Made by a program: the position numbers and the translations under genes. A stretch of DNA of 64,000 nt, taken from assembly GCA_963786805.1 (NCBI GenBank), contig CAWBAK010000005.1:186001-250000 (forward strand), given 5' to 3'. This stretch comes from CALGFI01 sp963786805 (GTDB lineage Bacteria; Actinomycetota; UBA4738; HRBIN12). A model generated the notes under the pieces. The model was not told where the DNA came from. It made no database searches and worked only from the letters and a program-made list of their open reading frames with translations. Position 1 is the stretch's first letter, and each line of letters begins with the position of its first letter. Shown here piece after piece: positions 43,949-52,723 of this stretch.

Positions 43949-45822
43949 GCGCTCACCCTGCGCTCGCTCGGCGTCGCGTCCGTCAGTCGCTCGTGGATCG
44001 CGCGGGCGACGGCGGGTCCCACGCCGGGCGTCGCCGCGATCTCTTCCTCGCTCGCTCGCGAGAGCCGTGCCAGTGAGCCGAAGCGCTTCAAGAGGGCCTT
44101 CTTGCGACTCGGCCCGACGCCCGCGATCTCGTCGAGCGGGGAGGCGAGCGCGCGCTTGCCTCGCTTCTCCCGGTGGTACGTGATCGCGAAGCGATGCGCC
44201 TCGTCGCGGAGGTGCTGCAACACGAACAGCGCCTCGGATCCGCGAGGGATGAGGAGCGGGTCGGGTCGGTCGGGGAAGTAGACCTCCTCGAGGCGCTTGG
44301 CCAGTCCGATGGCGGGGATGTGGAGCCCCTCCTCGGCGAGGACCTTCGTCGCGACCGAGAGCTGGCCTCGTCCGCCGTCGACGACGATGAGCGCCGGCGG
44401 ATAGGCGAACCGTCGCCGCTTGGGTTCCGTCTCGGACGCGTCGCGGCGGAGACGGGCGAACCGGCGGCCCAGCATCTCCTCCATGCTTGCGAAATCGTCC
44501 TGCCCGGGCACTCCCTTGATCTGGAATCGGCGGTAGTCCGAGCGTTTGGGCAGACCGTCCTCGAACACCACCATCGAGCCCACCGTGTCGGTCGGACCGA
44601 GGTTCGAGATGTCGTAGGCCTCGATGCGCAGTGGCGCGTTCTCCAGGCCGAGGAGGGCGCCCAGCTCCGCGAGCGCGCGGGACCGCGCTCCGAAGTCCGA
44701 GGCCCGCTTCAGCTTGTGCCGCTGGAAGTGCTCGCGCGCGTTCTGCGCGACCGTCTCCATCAGCTTGCGCTTGACCCCGCGCTCGGGGATCGCGAACGCG
44801 ACCCGTCCCGTCCTGCGCCCCGAGAGCCACTCCGTCAACAGGTCGGCGTCGGCGGGGATCTCCGGCACCAGGATCCTGGGCGGCACCTCCTGACGCTCCA
44901 TGTAGAGCTCGCGCACGAACGACGAGATCAGCTGCCGGCGGTCCAGGTCTTCCACGCGGTCCACGACCCAACCCTTGCGTCCCATCACGCGGCCCTTGCG
45001 GACGAAGAAGACCTGGAACGCCGCCTCGAGATCGTCCTCGGCGAACCCGACGACGTCGAGGTCTTCCGGCTGCGTGAGAACCATCTCCTGGTTCTCCAGC
45101 GCGCGCCGGGCGGCGATCGACTGGTCGCGGAGCTTCGCGGCCAGCTCGAACTCCTCGCGCCCAGAGGCCTCGCGCATCTCGCGTTCGAGACGCTGCAGGA
45201 CCGGACGCTCGTTGCCGGCGAGGAACTCGGCGAGCGCGTCGACGTGCGCGCGGTAGCTCTCGTCCGTCACGCCCGTGACCTCGGGCACGCACGGCCCGGC
45301 GCAACGGCCGATGTCGTAGTACAGGCACGGACGGCCGGCCCGCGCCCGCTGGTCGAAGAATGCGTTCGAACACGTCCGGACGGGGAAGACCCGCGTCAGC
45401 GCGTCGAGCGTCTCGCGGATCGCGTAGGCGTGACCGAACGGGCCGAAGTACTTGACGTTCTTGCGCTTGGCACCGCGGAGGACCTGGGCTCGAGGCCATC
45501 GCTCGCCGACCGTAAGCGCCAGGTAGGGATAGGACTTGTCGTCGCGATAGCGGACGTTGAACCGAGGCCGGTGCTCCTGGATCAGGTTGTACTCGAGCAT
45601 GAGCGCGTCGACCTCGCCCGAGGCCACGATCCACTCGACCGATTCGGCAGCCCCGACCATCGCCGCCGTCCTGGGGTGGAGGTCGCGGCCCCAGTAGTTC
45701 GCGAGACGCTTGCGCAACGACCGAGCCTTGCCCACGTAGACCACGCGTCCGTCGGCGTCCCGGAACAGGTAGGCGCCGGGAGCGTCGGGGATGGATGCGG
45801 GATCGGGGCGGAGAACGCTCAC
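43945..45822 (-). CDS. uvrC: Excinuclease ABC subunit C
   Basis: 625 residues from the GTG at 45822. UvrC makes both incisions around a lesion marked by UvrB. The N-terminal GIY-YIG nuclease has PGAYLFRDADGRVVYVGKA; a cysteine cluster CLYYDIGRCAGPC follows; the UVR motif spans ELAAKLRDQSIAA; the RNase H-like C-terminal nuclease contains AYDISN and VVDGGRGQL, and tandem helix-hairpin-helix motifs end it (GVGPSRKKALLKRFGS, TPGVGPAVARAI). Leaderless promoter TACGAT six bases upstream; rapZ follows with a 4-base overlap. Confidence 0.98.
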   Translation of the reverse strand: MSVLRPDPASIPDAPGAYLFRDADGRVVYVGKARSLRKRLANYWGRDLHPRTAAMVGAAESVEWIVASGEVDALMLEYNLIQEHRPRFNVRYRDDKSYPYLALTVGERWPRAQVLRGAKRKNVKYFGPFGHAYAIRETLDALTRVFPVRTCSNAFFDQRARAGRPCLYYDIGRCAGPCVPEVTGVTDESYRAHVDALAEFLAGNERPVLQRLEREMREASGREEFELAAKLRDQSIAARRALENQEMVLTQPEDLDVVGFAEDDLEAAFQVFFVRKGRVMGRKGWVVDRVEDLDRRQLISSFVRELYMERQEVPPRILVPEIPADADLLTEWLSGRRTGRVAFAIPERGVKRKLMETVAQNAREHFQRHKLKRASDFGARSRALAELGALLGLENAPLRIEAYDISNLGPTDTVGSMVVFEDGLPKRSDYRRFQIKGVPGQDDFASMEEMLGRRFARLRRDASETEPKRRRFAYPPALIVVDGGRGQLSVATKVLAEEGLHIPAIGLAKRLEEVYFPDRPDPLLIPRGSEALFVLQHLRDEAHRFAITYHREKRGKRALASPLDEIAGVGPSRKKALLKRFGSLARLSRASEEEIAATPGVGPAVARAIHERLTDATPSERRVSA

Positions 45823-45828
45823 ACAGTC

Positions 45829-45834
45829 ATCGTA
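45829..45834 (-). promoter_or_regulatory. -10-like element for leaderless uvrC
   Basis: TACGAT, six bases before the GTG start. Confidence 0.45.
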
Positions 45835-45878
45835 GCGCGGGCGTCCGGTGCGACCGGAGAAGTGAGGAGCCGTTCCCG

Positions 45879-47825
45879 TCAGGCGACGACGACGGTGCCG
45901 TTCATGTCCGGGTGGACGTCGCAATGGAAGTAGTACTCGCCCGCCTCGAGTGGGTCGATCGGGTAGTCGATCGTGTCCGGTCCGGTGATCTGGTCGCCCT
46001 GGAAGAGCGTCTCGGACAGGGTGTCGTCCGTGTAGATCGCGATGTTGTGCGGCACCCCCGGATCCTGGTTGTCGAACGTGATGGTGCTCGCGGTGTCGGC
46101 GGGCAGGTCGATCGTGTCCGTGTCGAACGCGATGTTCTGCGCCGTCACGGTGACGGCCGCGCCCCCGCTTCCCCCGCCGCCGCCCGTCGAACCGGTGGCT
46201 CCGGTGGCTCCGCCACCGCCACCGCCGCCTCCCCCACCTGCAACGGCGGTCCAGGTGCCGTTCATCGTCGGGTGGACGTCGCACTGGAAGTAGTACTCGC
46301 CCTCATCGAGCGCGTCGGCCTGGTACTCGACCGAATCCACGCCGGTGACGTTCTCACCCCGGAAGAAGGGGTTCGCGAGGTCGTCGGCGCTCGGGTAGAT
46401 GGCGACGTTGTGCGGAACCCCGTCGTCCTCGTTCCCGAAGGCGATCGTGAACGGCTCCCCGGCGGGGACCTCGACGCAGGACGCGTCGAACGCGATGCCC
46501 CGCGCGGTGAGCTGCACCACACCGCTGATGGCCTGCGTGCAGTCGCCGCCCGGCTGGACGACCGGTGGCACGCCGACCGGCTCCGGGCTGGGGGCTGCGA
46601 TCGCCAGCTCCTCGATCTCGCCGTACTGGCCGACGAGCGCGTCTTCGTGCTCGGTGTCGTACCACGCAAAGAAGGCCGTCGAGCCGTCGGGCGTGACGTC
46701 CACAGACGGCATGGCGCCGCTCGCGGTATCCGGCTGGGTGTCGACCGCCGTGAAACCATCATCGCCGCTCGAGGCGAACACGACGCCCTCGTCGGCGTCC
46801 AGCCAACCGAGCCAGAGCCTTCCCTCGTCGTCCGCAGCGACCGATGTCCCCGCGCCCTCCTCGGCATCGGACCCCGGCCCAACCGCGCCGGCGGAGGCGG
46901 TGTCGAACGGGCCGGTGGGCGGTCCCGTCGCGACGTGCACCTCGTCGCCCCGGTAATAGGAGAGCGCGATGCCGTCGCCGGTCGCGACGCCGCTGAGACC
47001 CTGGCCACCGCCCTGCTCGACCTCCTGGGCGACCCATCCGTTCTCGCCGTCGTTCATCGCAACCTGGACCGCGTTCCCCGCCGAGAAGGCCACCGCCGCT
47101 CCGTCGGATGTCGCGACCACGGCCGTCCGGCAGGCCTTGCACCCGGCCGGGTCGGCGATGCCTTCGATGATCCACCCGTCGCCCTCCGGTCGCGCGAGCT
47201 GGACCGACGCAAGCGTCGACGAGGACGAGTAGTACGCGATCCTCGGGCTGCCGTCGACGACGGCGATCGAAGGCCCGACCGGCGTCGACGAGGTCACTCG
47301 AGAGATCTGGACCTGCTCGGTCGCCGCGGGATCCGTGGATCCGGTCGCGTAGTAGAGCCCCCTTGGCGAGCCCCACACCGCGTGGAACGCGTCCTCATCG
47401 ACCACGAGGTCAAGCCCGGTCACGTTGCCGGCGGTCAGGTCCGCGACCGTCTCGTCGAACGCCGGGTTGAACGGGATCTGCACGTTCGGGATCGACGCCT
47501 GCAGCGCGATGGCGCCGCGGGTCCAGATGCCCTCGGAGCTCACGGTCGCGAGCATCACCCCGGGGATCGATGACGCGCCGACCGGCCTCGTCTGCGGGAG
47601 CGCGTCCCCTTCCGGCACCTCCTCGAACGCGAAGTAGGCGACGATCGGAAGTCCTTCAGAAGTCACCGCCACCGAAGGCTCGACGCCCGAGTTGTTCAGC
47701 GAGTCCGCGACCATCGGGACGAACCGCAGGCCGGAGCCGAACTCGATGTCGGCCGCCGGGGGCTCCGCGCACGCGGCGGCGACGAGCGCCAGAACGAAGG
47801 CGAGCGGCAGCAGCTTCCTGGGCAT
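45879..47825 (-). CDS. Lipoprotein with sensor-like N-terminal region and two cupredoxin domains
   Basis: 648 residues from the ATG at 47825. The lipobox is VAAAC (Cys19). Residues about 30-430 contain repeats such as GPSIAVVDGSPRIAYYS and MPSVDVTPDGSTAFFAWY that look like beta-propeller blades. Two tandem cupredoxin domains follow (about 440-530 and 555-648), joined by a polyglycine linker; each shows a copper set: VPHNVAIYPS then CDVHPTMNG, and VPHNIAIYTD then CDVHPDMNG (His, Cys, His, Met). Plastocyanin-like domains carry electrons or hold copper. It sits alone between uvrC and uvrA with TAGGAT 11 bases before the ATG. Function is unknown; an extracellular electron-transfer or copper-handling role is an inference. 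Confidence 0.88.
   Translation of the reverse strand: MPRKLLPLAFVLALVAAACAEPPAADIEFGSGLRFVPMVADSLNNSGVEPSVAVTSEGLPIVAYFAFEEVPEGDALPQTRPVGASSIPGVMLATVSSEGIWTRGAIALQASIPNVQIPFNPAFDETVADLTAGNVTGLDLVVDEDAFHAVWGSPRGLYYATGSTDPAATEQVQISRVTSSTPVGPSIAVVDGSPRIAYYSSSSTLASVQLARPEGDGWIIEGIADPAGCKACRTAVVATSDGAAVAFSAGNAVQVAMNDGENGWVAQEVEQGGGQGLSGVATGDGIALSYYRGDEVHVATGPPTGPFDTASAGAVGPGSDAEEGAGTSVAADDEGRLWLGWLDADEGVVFASSGDDGFTAVDTQPDTASGAMPSVDVTPDGSTAFFAWYDTEHEDALVGQYGEIEELAIAAPSPEPVGVPPVVQPGGDCTQAISGVVQLTARGIAFDASCVEVPAGEPFTIAFGNEDDGVPHNVAIYPSADDLANPFFRGENVTGVDSVEYQADALDEGEYYFQCDVHPTMNGTWTAVAGGGGGGGGGGATGATGSTGGGGGSGGAAVTVTAQNIAFDTDTIDLPADTASTITFDNQDPGVPHNIAIYTDDTLSETLFQGDQITGPDTIDYPIDPLEAGEYYFHCDVHPDMNGTVVVA
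46185..46250. repeat. Low-complexity glycine-linker coding repeat
   Basis: Runs of CCGCCACCG-type triplets encode a polyglycine and Gly-Ala-Thr linker between the two cupredoxin domains. Simple repeats of this kind are prone to length change. Confidence 0.6.
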
Positions 47826-47865
47826 GAACGGGCGCAATCCTAGCAAGCCCCTCGCTGCTCGCGGG

Positions 47866-50736
47866 TCAGGAGCTGCGCGACCGCCGCTCCCCCACGGGCT
47901 CGAGCGGAAGCGCTCCGAGCACCTCGGCGAGGAAACGGCCGGTGTGCGAGGTCGGATGGGCCGCAACGGTCTCCGGCGGACCGGCCACGACGATCTCCCC
48001 GCCCGCGTCCCCACCCTCGGGGCCGAGGTCGACGATCCAATCGGCCGTCTTGACGACGTCGAGGTTGTGCTCGATCACGACCACCGTGTTGCCCTGGGAG
48101 ACGAGCCGCTGGAGCACGGTCAGGAGCTTTCGGACATCCTCGAAGTGCAGACCCGTCGTCGGCTCGTCCAGGATGTACAGCGTGCTTCCGGTCGCCCGCT
48201 TCTGAAGCTCGGATGAAAGCTTGATCCGTTGCGCCTCGCCCCCCGAGAGCGTGGGCGCCGGCTGCCCCAGCTTCACGTACCCGAGACCGACGTCCGAAAG
48301 CGTCTGCAGATGCCGGTGGATCACGGGGATGTTCTGGAAGAACTCCAGGGCCTCCTCGACGCTCATCTCGAGCACGTCGGCGATCGAGCGGTTCTTGAAC
48401 TTCACCTCGAGCGTCTCGCGGTTGTACCGGTGGCCCTTACAGACCTCGCAGGTCACGTAGACGTCCGGGAGGAAATGCATCTCGATCTTGATCTGACCGT
48501 CTCCCGCACAGTTCTCGCATCGTCCGCCGCGCACGTTGAAGCTGAAGCGCCCCTGCTGGTAGCCGCGCACGCGCGCTTCGGGGATCTGGCTGAACAGCTT
48601 GCGGATGTGATCGAACATGCCGGTGTACGTGGCCGGGTTCGAGCGGGGGGTCCTGCCGATCGGCGACTGGTCGATGTCGATCACCTTGTCGATCTGCTCC
48701 CAGCCCACCATGCGCCGGTGCTTCCCCGGGAGCGCGCGCGACCGATACACCTTCTGCATCAGGGCGCGGAGCAGGACCTCCTGGACGAGCGTCGACTTGC
48801 CGGACCCGCTCACGCCCGTCACGGACACGAAGAGCCCGAGCGGCAACTCGAAGTCGATGGTCTTCAGGTTGTGCTCGCGGGCGCCGAGCACCTTCAGCCA
48901 CCGGTCGCCGGGCGCACGTCGAACCTCGGGCGTCGGGATGACGCGGCGTCCCGAGAGGAACGCTCCGGTGATCGACTCCTCGCTCTCGAGCAGGCCTTTC
49001 AGGTCGCCCGCGTAGACGATCTCGCCGCCGGCGTTGCCGGCGCCGGGACCGATGTCGACCACGTGGTCCGCGGCCTCGATCGTCGCCTCGTCATGCTCGA
49101 CGACGACGAGCGTGTTTCCGAGATCGCGCAGGCGGATCAGCGTGTCGATGAGCCGCCGGTTGTCGCGCTGGTGCAGCCCGATCGAGGGTTCGTCGAGGAT
49201 GTAGAGGACGCCGACGAGCCCGCTTCCGATCTGTGTCGCCAGCCGGATCCGTTGCGCCTCACCGCCGGCGAGAGAGGCAGAGGCGCGCGAGAGCGTGAGG
49301 TAGTCGAGCCCGACGTCCACGAGGAACCGGAGCCGTTCGCGGATCTCCTTCACGAGCCGTTCGGCGATCATGTGCTCGCGCTCGGAGAGCTCGATCGTGT
49401 CGACGAACGCGAGCGTGTCGCGGATCGAGAGCCTCGTGAGCTCCGCGATGTTCAGGCCACCCACCGTCACCGCCAGGGTCTCCGGTCGCAAACGTGCGCC
49501 GCCGCACGAACGGCACGGGATCTCGCGCATGAACTGCTCGAGCTTGTCGCGCTGACTATCCGAATCCGTCTCGGAATGGCGGCGCTCGACGGCGGGAAGG
49601 ACCCCCTCGTAGGTGGTCCAGTAGGAGCGGGTCCTCCCGTACCGGTTCTTGTAGCGGACGTGGATCTCCTCGTCCGAGCCGTACAGGAATACATCCCTCG
49701 CGCGCTTGGCGAGTTTCTTCCAGGGGGTGCGCAACGAGAACCCGTGTGTTTCCGCCACTGCCTCGAGGACGCGGTACCAGTACTCGAGTCGCGAGCCCGC
49801 CCACGGCGCGATCGCCCCTTCCTCGATCGACAGGTCGGGGTCGGGGACCACGAGCTCGGCGTCCACCTCGAGCCGGGTGCCGAGCCCGTCGCACGTCGGG
49901 CAGGCCCCGTACGGCGAGTTGAACGAGAAGTTCCGCGGCTGCAGCTCGTCGAAGGACAGGCCGTCGAACGTGCAGGCGAGCGTCTGGCTGAACGTCTGCA
50001 CGTCCTCGCCCTCGTGGGTCTGGACGGCGATCGAGGCGATCCCCTCGCTCAGCTGCAGCGCCGTCTCGATCGAGTCGGCCACCCGGCGGCGGATGTCCGG
50101 CTTGGCCACCAACCGGTCGACCACGACCTCGATCGTGTGCTTGTAGTTCCGGGGAAGCTTGATCGGCTCGGCGAGGTCACGGACCTCCCCGTCGATCCGA
50201 GCCCGGACGAACCCCTTCTTCGCGAGGTCCTGCAGGAGCTTCTCGTACTCCCCCTTCCGGCCGCGCACGACCGGCGCGAGGACCTGGAACCGGGTCCCCT
50301 CCGGCAGCTGCATGACCTGGTCGACGATCTGCTCCGGCGTCTGACGGCCGATCGGCCGGCCGCACTTCGGGCAGTGCGGGTGCCCGATCCGGGCGTACAG
50401 AACGCGCAGGTAGTCGTAGATCTCGGTGATCGTCCCGACCGTGGAGCGAGGGTTCTTCGAGGTCGACTTCTGATCGATCGAGATCGCCGGTGAGAGCCCC
50501 TCGATGAAATCGACGTCGGGCTTCTCCATCTGTCCGAGGAACTGCCGGGCGTAGGACGACAAGGACTCCACATAGCGCCGCTGGCCCTCGGCATAGATCG
50601 TGTCGAACGCCAGCGAGCTCTTGCCGGAGCCGGACAGGCCCGTGAACACGATCAGCTTGTCGCGCGGAAGCTCCAGCGTGACGTTCTTGAGATTGTGCTC
50701 ACGGGCGCCGTGGATGACGAGCGTTTCGGTGCCCAC
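47866..50736 (-). CDS. uvrA: Excinuclease ABC subunit A
   Basis: 956 residues, normal for UvrA, from a GTG. UvrA scans DNA for helix-distorting damage and loads UvrB. It has two ABC ATPase modules: Walker A GLSGSGKS with LAGGEAQRIRLATQIGSGL and YILDEPSIGLHQRD, and GVSGSGKST with LSGGEAQRIKLSSEL and YILDEPTTGLHFEDV. Zinc fingers are CPKCGRPIG-type, CPTC, CRSCGGARL and CENCAGDG...CEVCKGHRY. The leaderless promoter TAGAAT lies six bases before the start. The 88-base gap to the divergent CPBP gene carries both upstream regions. Confidence 0.98.
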   Translation of the reverse strand: MGTETLVIHGAREHNLKNVTLELPRDKLIVFTGLSGSGKSSLAFDTIYAEGQRRYVESLSSYARQFLGQMEKPDVDFIEGLSPAISIDQKSTSKNPRSTVGTITEIYDYLRVLYARIGHPHCPKCGRPIGRQTPEQIVDQVMQLPEGTRFQVLAPVVRGRKGEYEKLLQDLAKKGFVRARIDGEVRDLAEPIKLPRNYKHTIEVVVDRLVAKPDIRRRVADSIETALQLSEGIASIAVQTHEGEDVQTFSQTLACTFDGLSFDELQPRNFSFNSPYGACPTCDGLGTRLEVDAELVVPDPDLSIEEGAIAPWAGSRLEYWYRVLEAVAETHGFSLRTPWKKLAKRARDVFLYGSDEEIHVRYKNRYGRTRSYWTTYEGVLPAVERRHSETDSDSQRDKLEQFMREIPCRSCGGARLRPETLAVTVGGLNIAELTRLSIRDTLAFVDTIELSEREHMIAERLVKEIRERLRFLVDVGLDYLTLSRASASLAGGEAQRIRLATQIGSGLVGVLYILDEPSIGLHQRDNRRLIDTLIRLRDLGNTLVVVEHDEATIEAADHVVDIGPGAGNAGGEIVYAGDLKGLLESEESITGAFLSGRRVIPTPEVRRAPGDRWLKVLGAREHNLKTIDFELPLGLFVSVTGVSGSGKSTLVQEVLLRALMQKVYRSRALPGKHRRMVGWEQIDKVIDIDQSPIGRTPRSNPATYTGMFDHIRKLFSQIPEARVRGYQQGRFSFNVRGGRCENCAGDGQIKIEMHFLPDVYVTCEVCKGHRYNRETLEVKFKNRSIADVLEMSVEEALEFFQNIPVIHRHLQTLSDVGLGYVKLGQPAPTLSGGEAQRIKLSSELQKRATGSTLYILDEPTTGLHFEDVRKLLTVLQRLVSQGNTVVVIEHNLDVVKTADWIVDLGPEGGDAGGEIVVAGPPETVAAHPTSHTGRFLAEVLGALPLEPVGERRSRSS

Positions 50737-50742
50737 GGGACG

Positions 50743-50748
50743 ATTCTA
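50743..50748 (-). promoter_or_regulatory. -10-like element for leaderless uvrA
   Basis: TAGAAT, six bases before the GTG start; the closest match to the TATAAT consensus in the set. Confidence 0.5.
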
Positions 50749-50824
50749 CGGGCGCCCCGGACACACGCCGCCGGAGCACCCACGCTGCGTCAAGCCGCAG
50801 GCCCCGCCCGCCGATGACGAGCGT

Positions 50825-51670
50825 ATGGAGTCACCGAAGGCCGTCCAGACGGTCTCGCCCGGTCGCCGCCACCCAAGCCGCGCCTCCGCGGGGCTCCACG
50901 GAACCGAGCTCTCGACCCCGAAAGTGCTCGTAGTCGTGTTCGTGATGACCGTCCTCACCTATCTGGTGACCTGGCTATCTCCCGTCGACGGGGATCGCAC
51001 GGATATCGCAGGGTGGCTGCTCGCGGGCGAGGCGATCAAGCTCGTCCTGTGGCTCTTCGTCTTCGGGATGCTCGGGTGGTGGCGGGTCGGCGGTTTCGTG
51101 ATCGAGGCGGTCTCCGCCAGGATCGCGCTGCCATTCGCGGCCCTCTCGCTGGCGACGGTTCTCGTCGTCGCGGGCGCTGAGGCGATCCCCGGCGGGGCCG
51201 CCGATGGGGTTCTCCTCGTCCTCGCCCTCCTCCTGGGAGCGCTCCGCGAGGAGGTCGCGTTCCGCGGGTTCCTGCTCCACGGCCTGACGAAGCGGCTCGG
51301 GGCGACGTCCGCGATCCTGGTCACGAGCATGCTCTTCGCGGCTTATCACCTCCCGAGGTACCTCCGCGAGGATCGACCACCCGCCGAGATGGCCGCCTTG
51401 CTGCTCGTCGCTTTCGGCGTCGGGGTTTTCCTGTGTCTTGTCAGGATCCAGACCGGGTCGATCTGGCTGCCGGCGCTCATCCACGGGTTGTGGAACACCC
51501 TCGTCGATGTGGGTCACTGGACGTTCCCTGCGGGCGAACTGCCGGACGCGTACGTGGTGCTGCAGACGGTTCCCTTCGCCGTCGGGATCGTGATGGCCCT
51601 GTTCCTCGCGCTGCGGGGGATCTCCGGTCTCCCCGGGATCGCCGCCGTGCCTCGACGCTCAACCGGATAG
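50825..51670 (+). CDS. CPBP family intramembrane metalloprotease, copy 1
   Basis: 281 residues with about seven hydrophobic segments. The glutamate pair and arginine lie in LREEVAFRGFLLHG (EExxxR), and the further motifs are FAAYHLPRY and WLPALIHGLWNTL (second His). This is the CAAX-protease/bacteriocin-processing (ABI/CPBP) family: membrane-embedded glutamate proteases or immunity-like proteins. The start is the first conserved ATG; upstream in-frame sequence overlaps uvrA antisense. No bacteriocin gene is adjacent. Substrate unknown. Confidence 0.88.
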   Translation: MESPKAVQTVSPGRRHPSRASAGLHGTELSTPKVLVVVFVMTVLTYLVTWLSPVDGDRTDIAGWLLAGEAIKLVLWLFVFGMLGWWRVGGFVIEAVSARIALPFAALSLATVLVVAGAEAIPGGAADGVLLVLALLLGALREEVAFRGFLLHGLTKRLGATSAILVTSMLFAAYHLPRYLREDRPPAEMAALLLVAFGVGVFLCLVRIQTGSIWLPALIHGLWNTLVDVGHWTFPAGELPDAYVVLQTVPFAVGIVMALFLALRGISGLPGIAAVPRRSTG

Positions 51671-51828
51671 GGGGCGCTTCGGCGCATCCTCCGACCACGC
51701 TACCGGGGACGTGGTCAAGGGAGATCCCGGCTCGGCCGATGGCTTGGAGCATGGGAGCGGCTGCGAGACCCGTGTCGGTTCGACGAGACCGGGCTCGGAG
51801 CTGGCCTCCCGCCGCCGACCGAGAGGGG

Positions 51829-52674
51829 ATGGATCTCTCCGTCCCGGCCGTCGTGGCGATCCTCGTCGGCGGGTGGCTGCTCTTGCTCGTCATCTTCGCC
51901 GCGGCCGGTGGCGGGCTCGGTTCCACGACACCCTCCTACGCCGGTTCCCCCACGCTCGTCGTGACGCGCCAGTTCGTGGTCCCGAGCGCGATCACGGTGG
52001 TGATGTCGCTCGGCATCGTCTTCTTCCTCGGATGGCACCGCGCGGTGGGACTCGGGATGGGCACGGCTTCGCGATGGGGCATCGTGCCGCTCGCGACCCT
52101 CCTGGTCGCGAGCGTCGTGACGCTCCGCCTCCCGCAGGTCTCCAAGGCCGGGCCGGGGTTCGTCGGATTGTTCTTCCTCGGTCTGCTCCTGGCCGCCCTC
52201 GCCGAGGAGATCCTCTTCCGGGGCTTCCTCCAATACGGTCTGACGCGGCAGATCGGCGGCCGCCGGGCCGTGCTGGTCGGAAGCCTGCTCTTCGCGGCCG
52301 GCCACATCCCCACGTTGGTGATCCAGCGTCAGCTCAACCTCCTGACACTGGTCGCGATGTTCGGCTTGGGCGTCCTGCTGTGCCGGATCCGCACGGCGAC
52401 CGGCTCGATCTGGCTGCCCACGGGGGTCCACACCCTCTGGAACTTCGTGATCATCGTGGCCCTCGGATCCGTCCGCTCGCTCGAGGACGACCCGGTGGCG
52501 ATCTTCGCGGTTCTGCAGCTCGCCATGATCGTGGTCGGCGTCGTGATCGGCGTCCGTCTTCTCGCGCGCCCGCCGGATCCGAAGCGCCCGGCGCCGCCGA
52601 TGATCGTGTTCGCGATCCAGCCGGGCCTTGCCCTGCTTCCGCCACCGCCGCCGCCGCTGCGAACCCAAGCCTGA
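51829..52674 (+). CDS. CPBP family intramembrane metalloprotease, copy 2
   Basis: 281 residues, same family as the preceding gene but well diverged: LAEEILFRGFLQYGLTRQIGG, FAAGHIPTL and WLPTGVHTLWNFV are the three motifs, on a seven- to eight-helix membrane core (first helix VVAILVGGWLLLLVIFAAA). It ends in a proline run (LLPPPPPPLRTQA). The ATG at 51829 is preceded directly by GAGAGGGG, too close for a standard site, so an earlier ATG near 51738 may be the start. It may work with copy 1 as a pair. Confidence 0.85.
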   Translation: MDLSVPAVVAILVGGWLLLLVIFAAAGGGLGSTTPSYAGSPTLVVTRQFVVPSAITVVMSLGIVFFLGWHRAVGLGMGTASRWGIVPLATLLVASVVTLRLPQVSKAGPGFVGLFFLGLLLAALAEEILFRGFLQYGLTRQIGGRRAVLVGSLLFAAGHIPTLVIQRQLNLLTLVAMFGLGVLLCRIRTATGSIWLPTGVHTLWNFVIIVALGSVRSLEDDPVAIFAVLQLAMIVVGVVIGVRLLARPPDPKRPAPPMIVFAIQPGLALLPPPPPPLRTQA

Positions 52675-52723
52675 GTCCGGCTGCGGCCGAAGCCCTCGCG
52701 GCGCGGGGGTATCGTCGGCTCCC

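Noticed and set aside
41624..44281. 885-residue open frame on + across gap, rapZ and pgk
   Set aside because: Antisense to well-identified genes, arginine/aspartate-rich, no motifs; a third-position G/C shadow.
46144..46250. Triplet run as a possible regulatory or mobile repeat
   Set aside because: It encodes a glycine linker between two cupredoxin domains and needs no other explanation.
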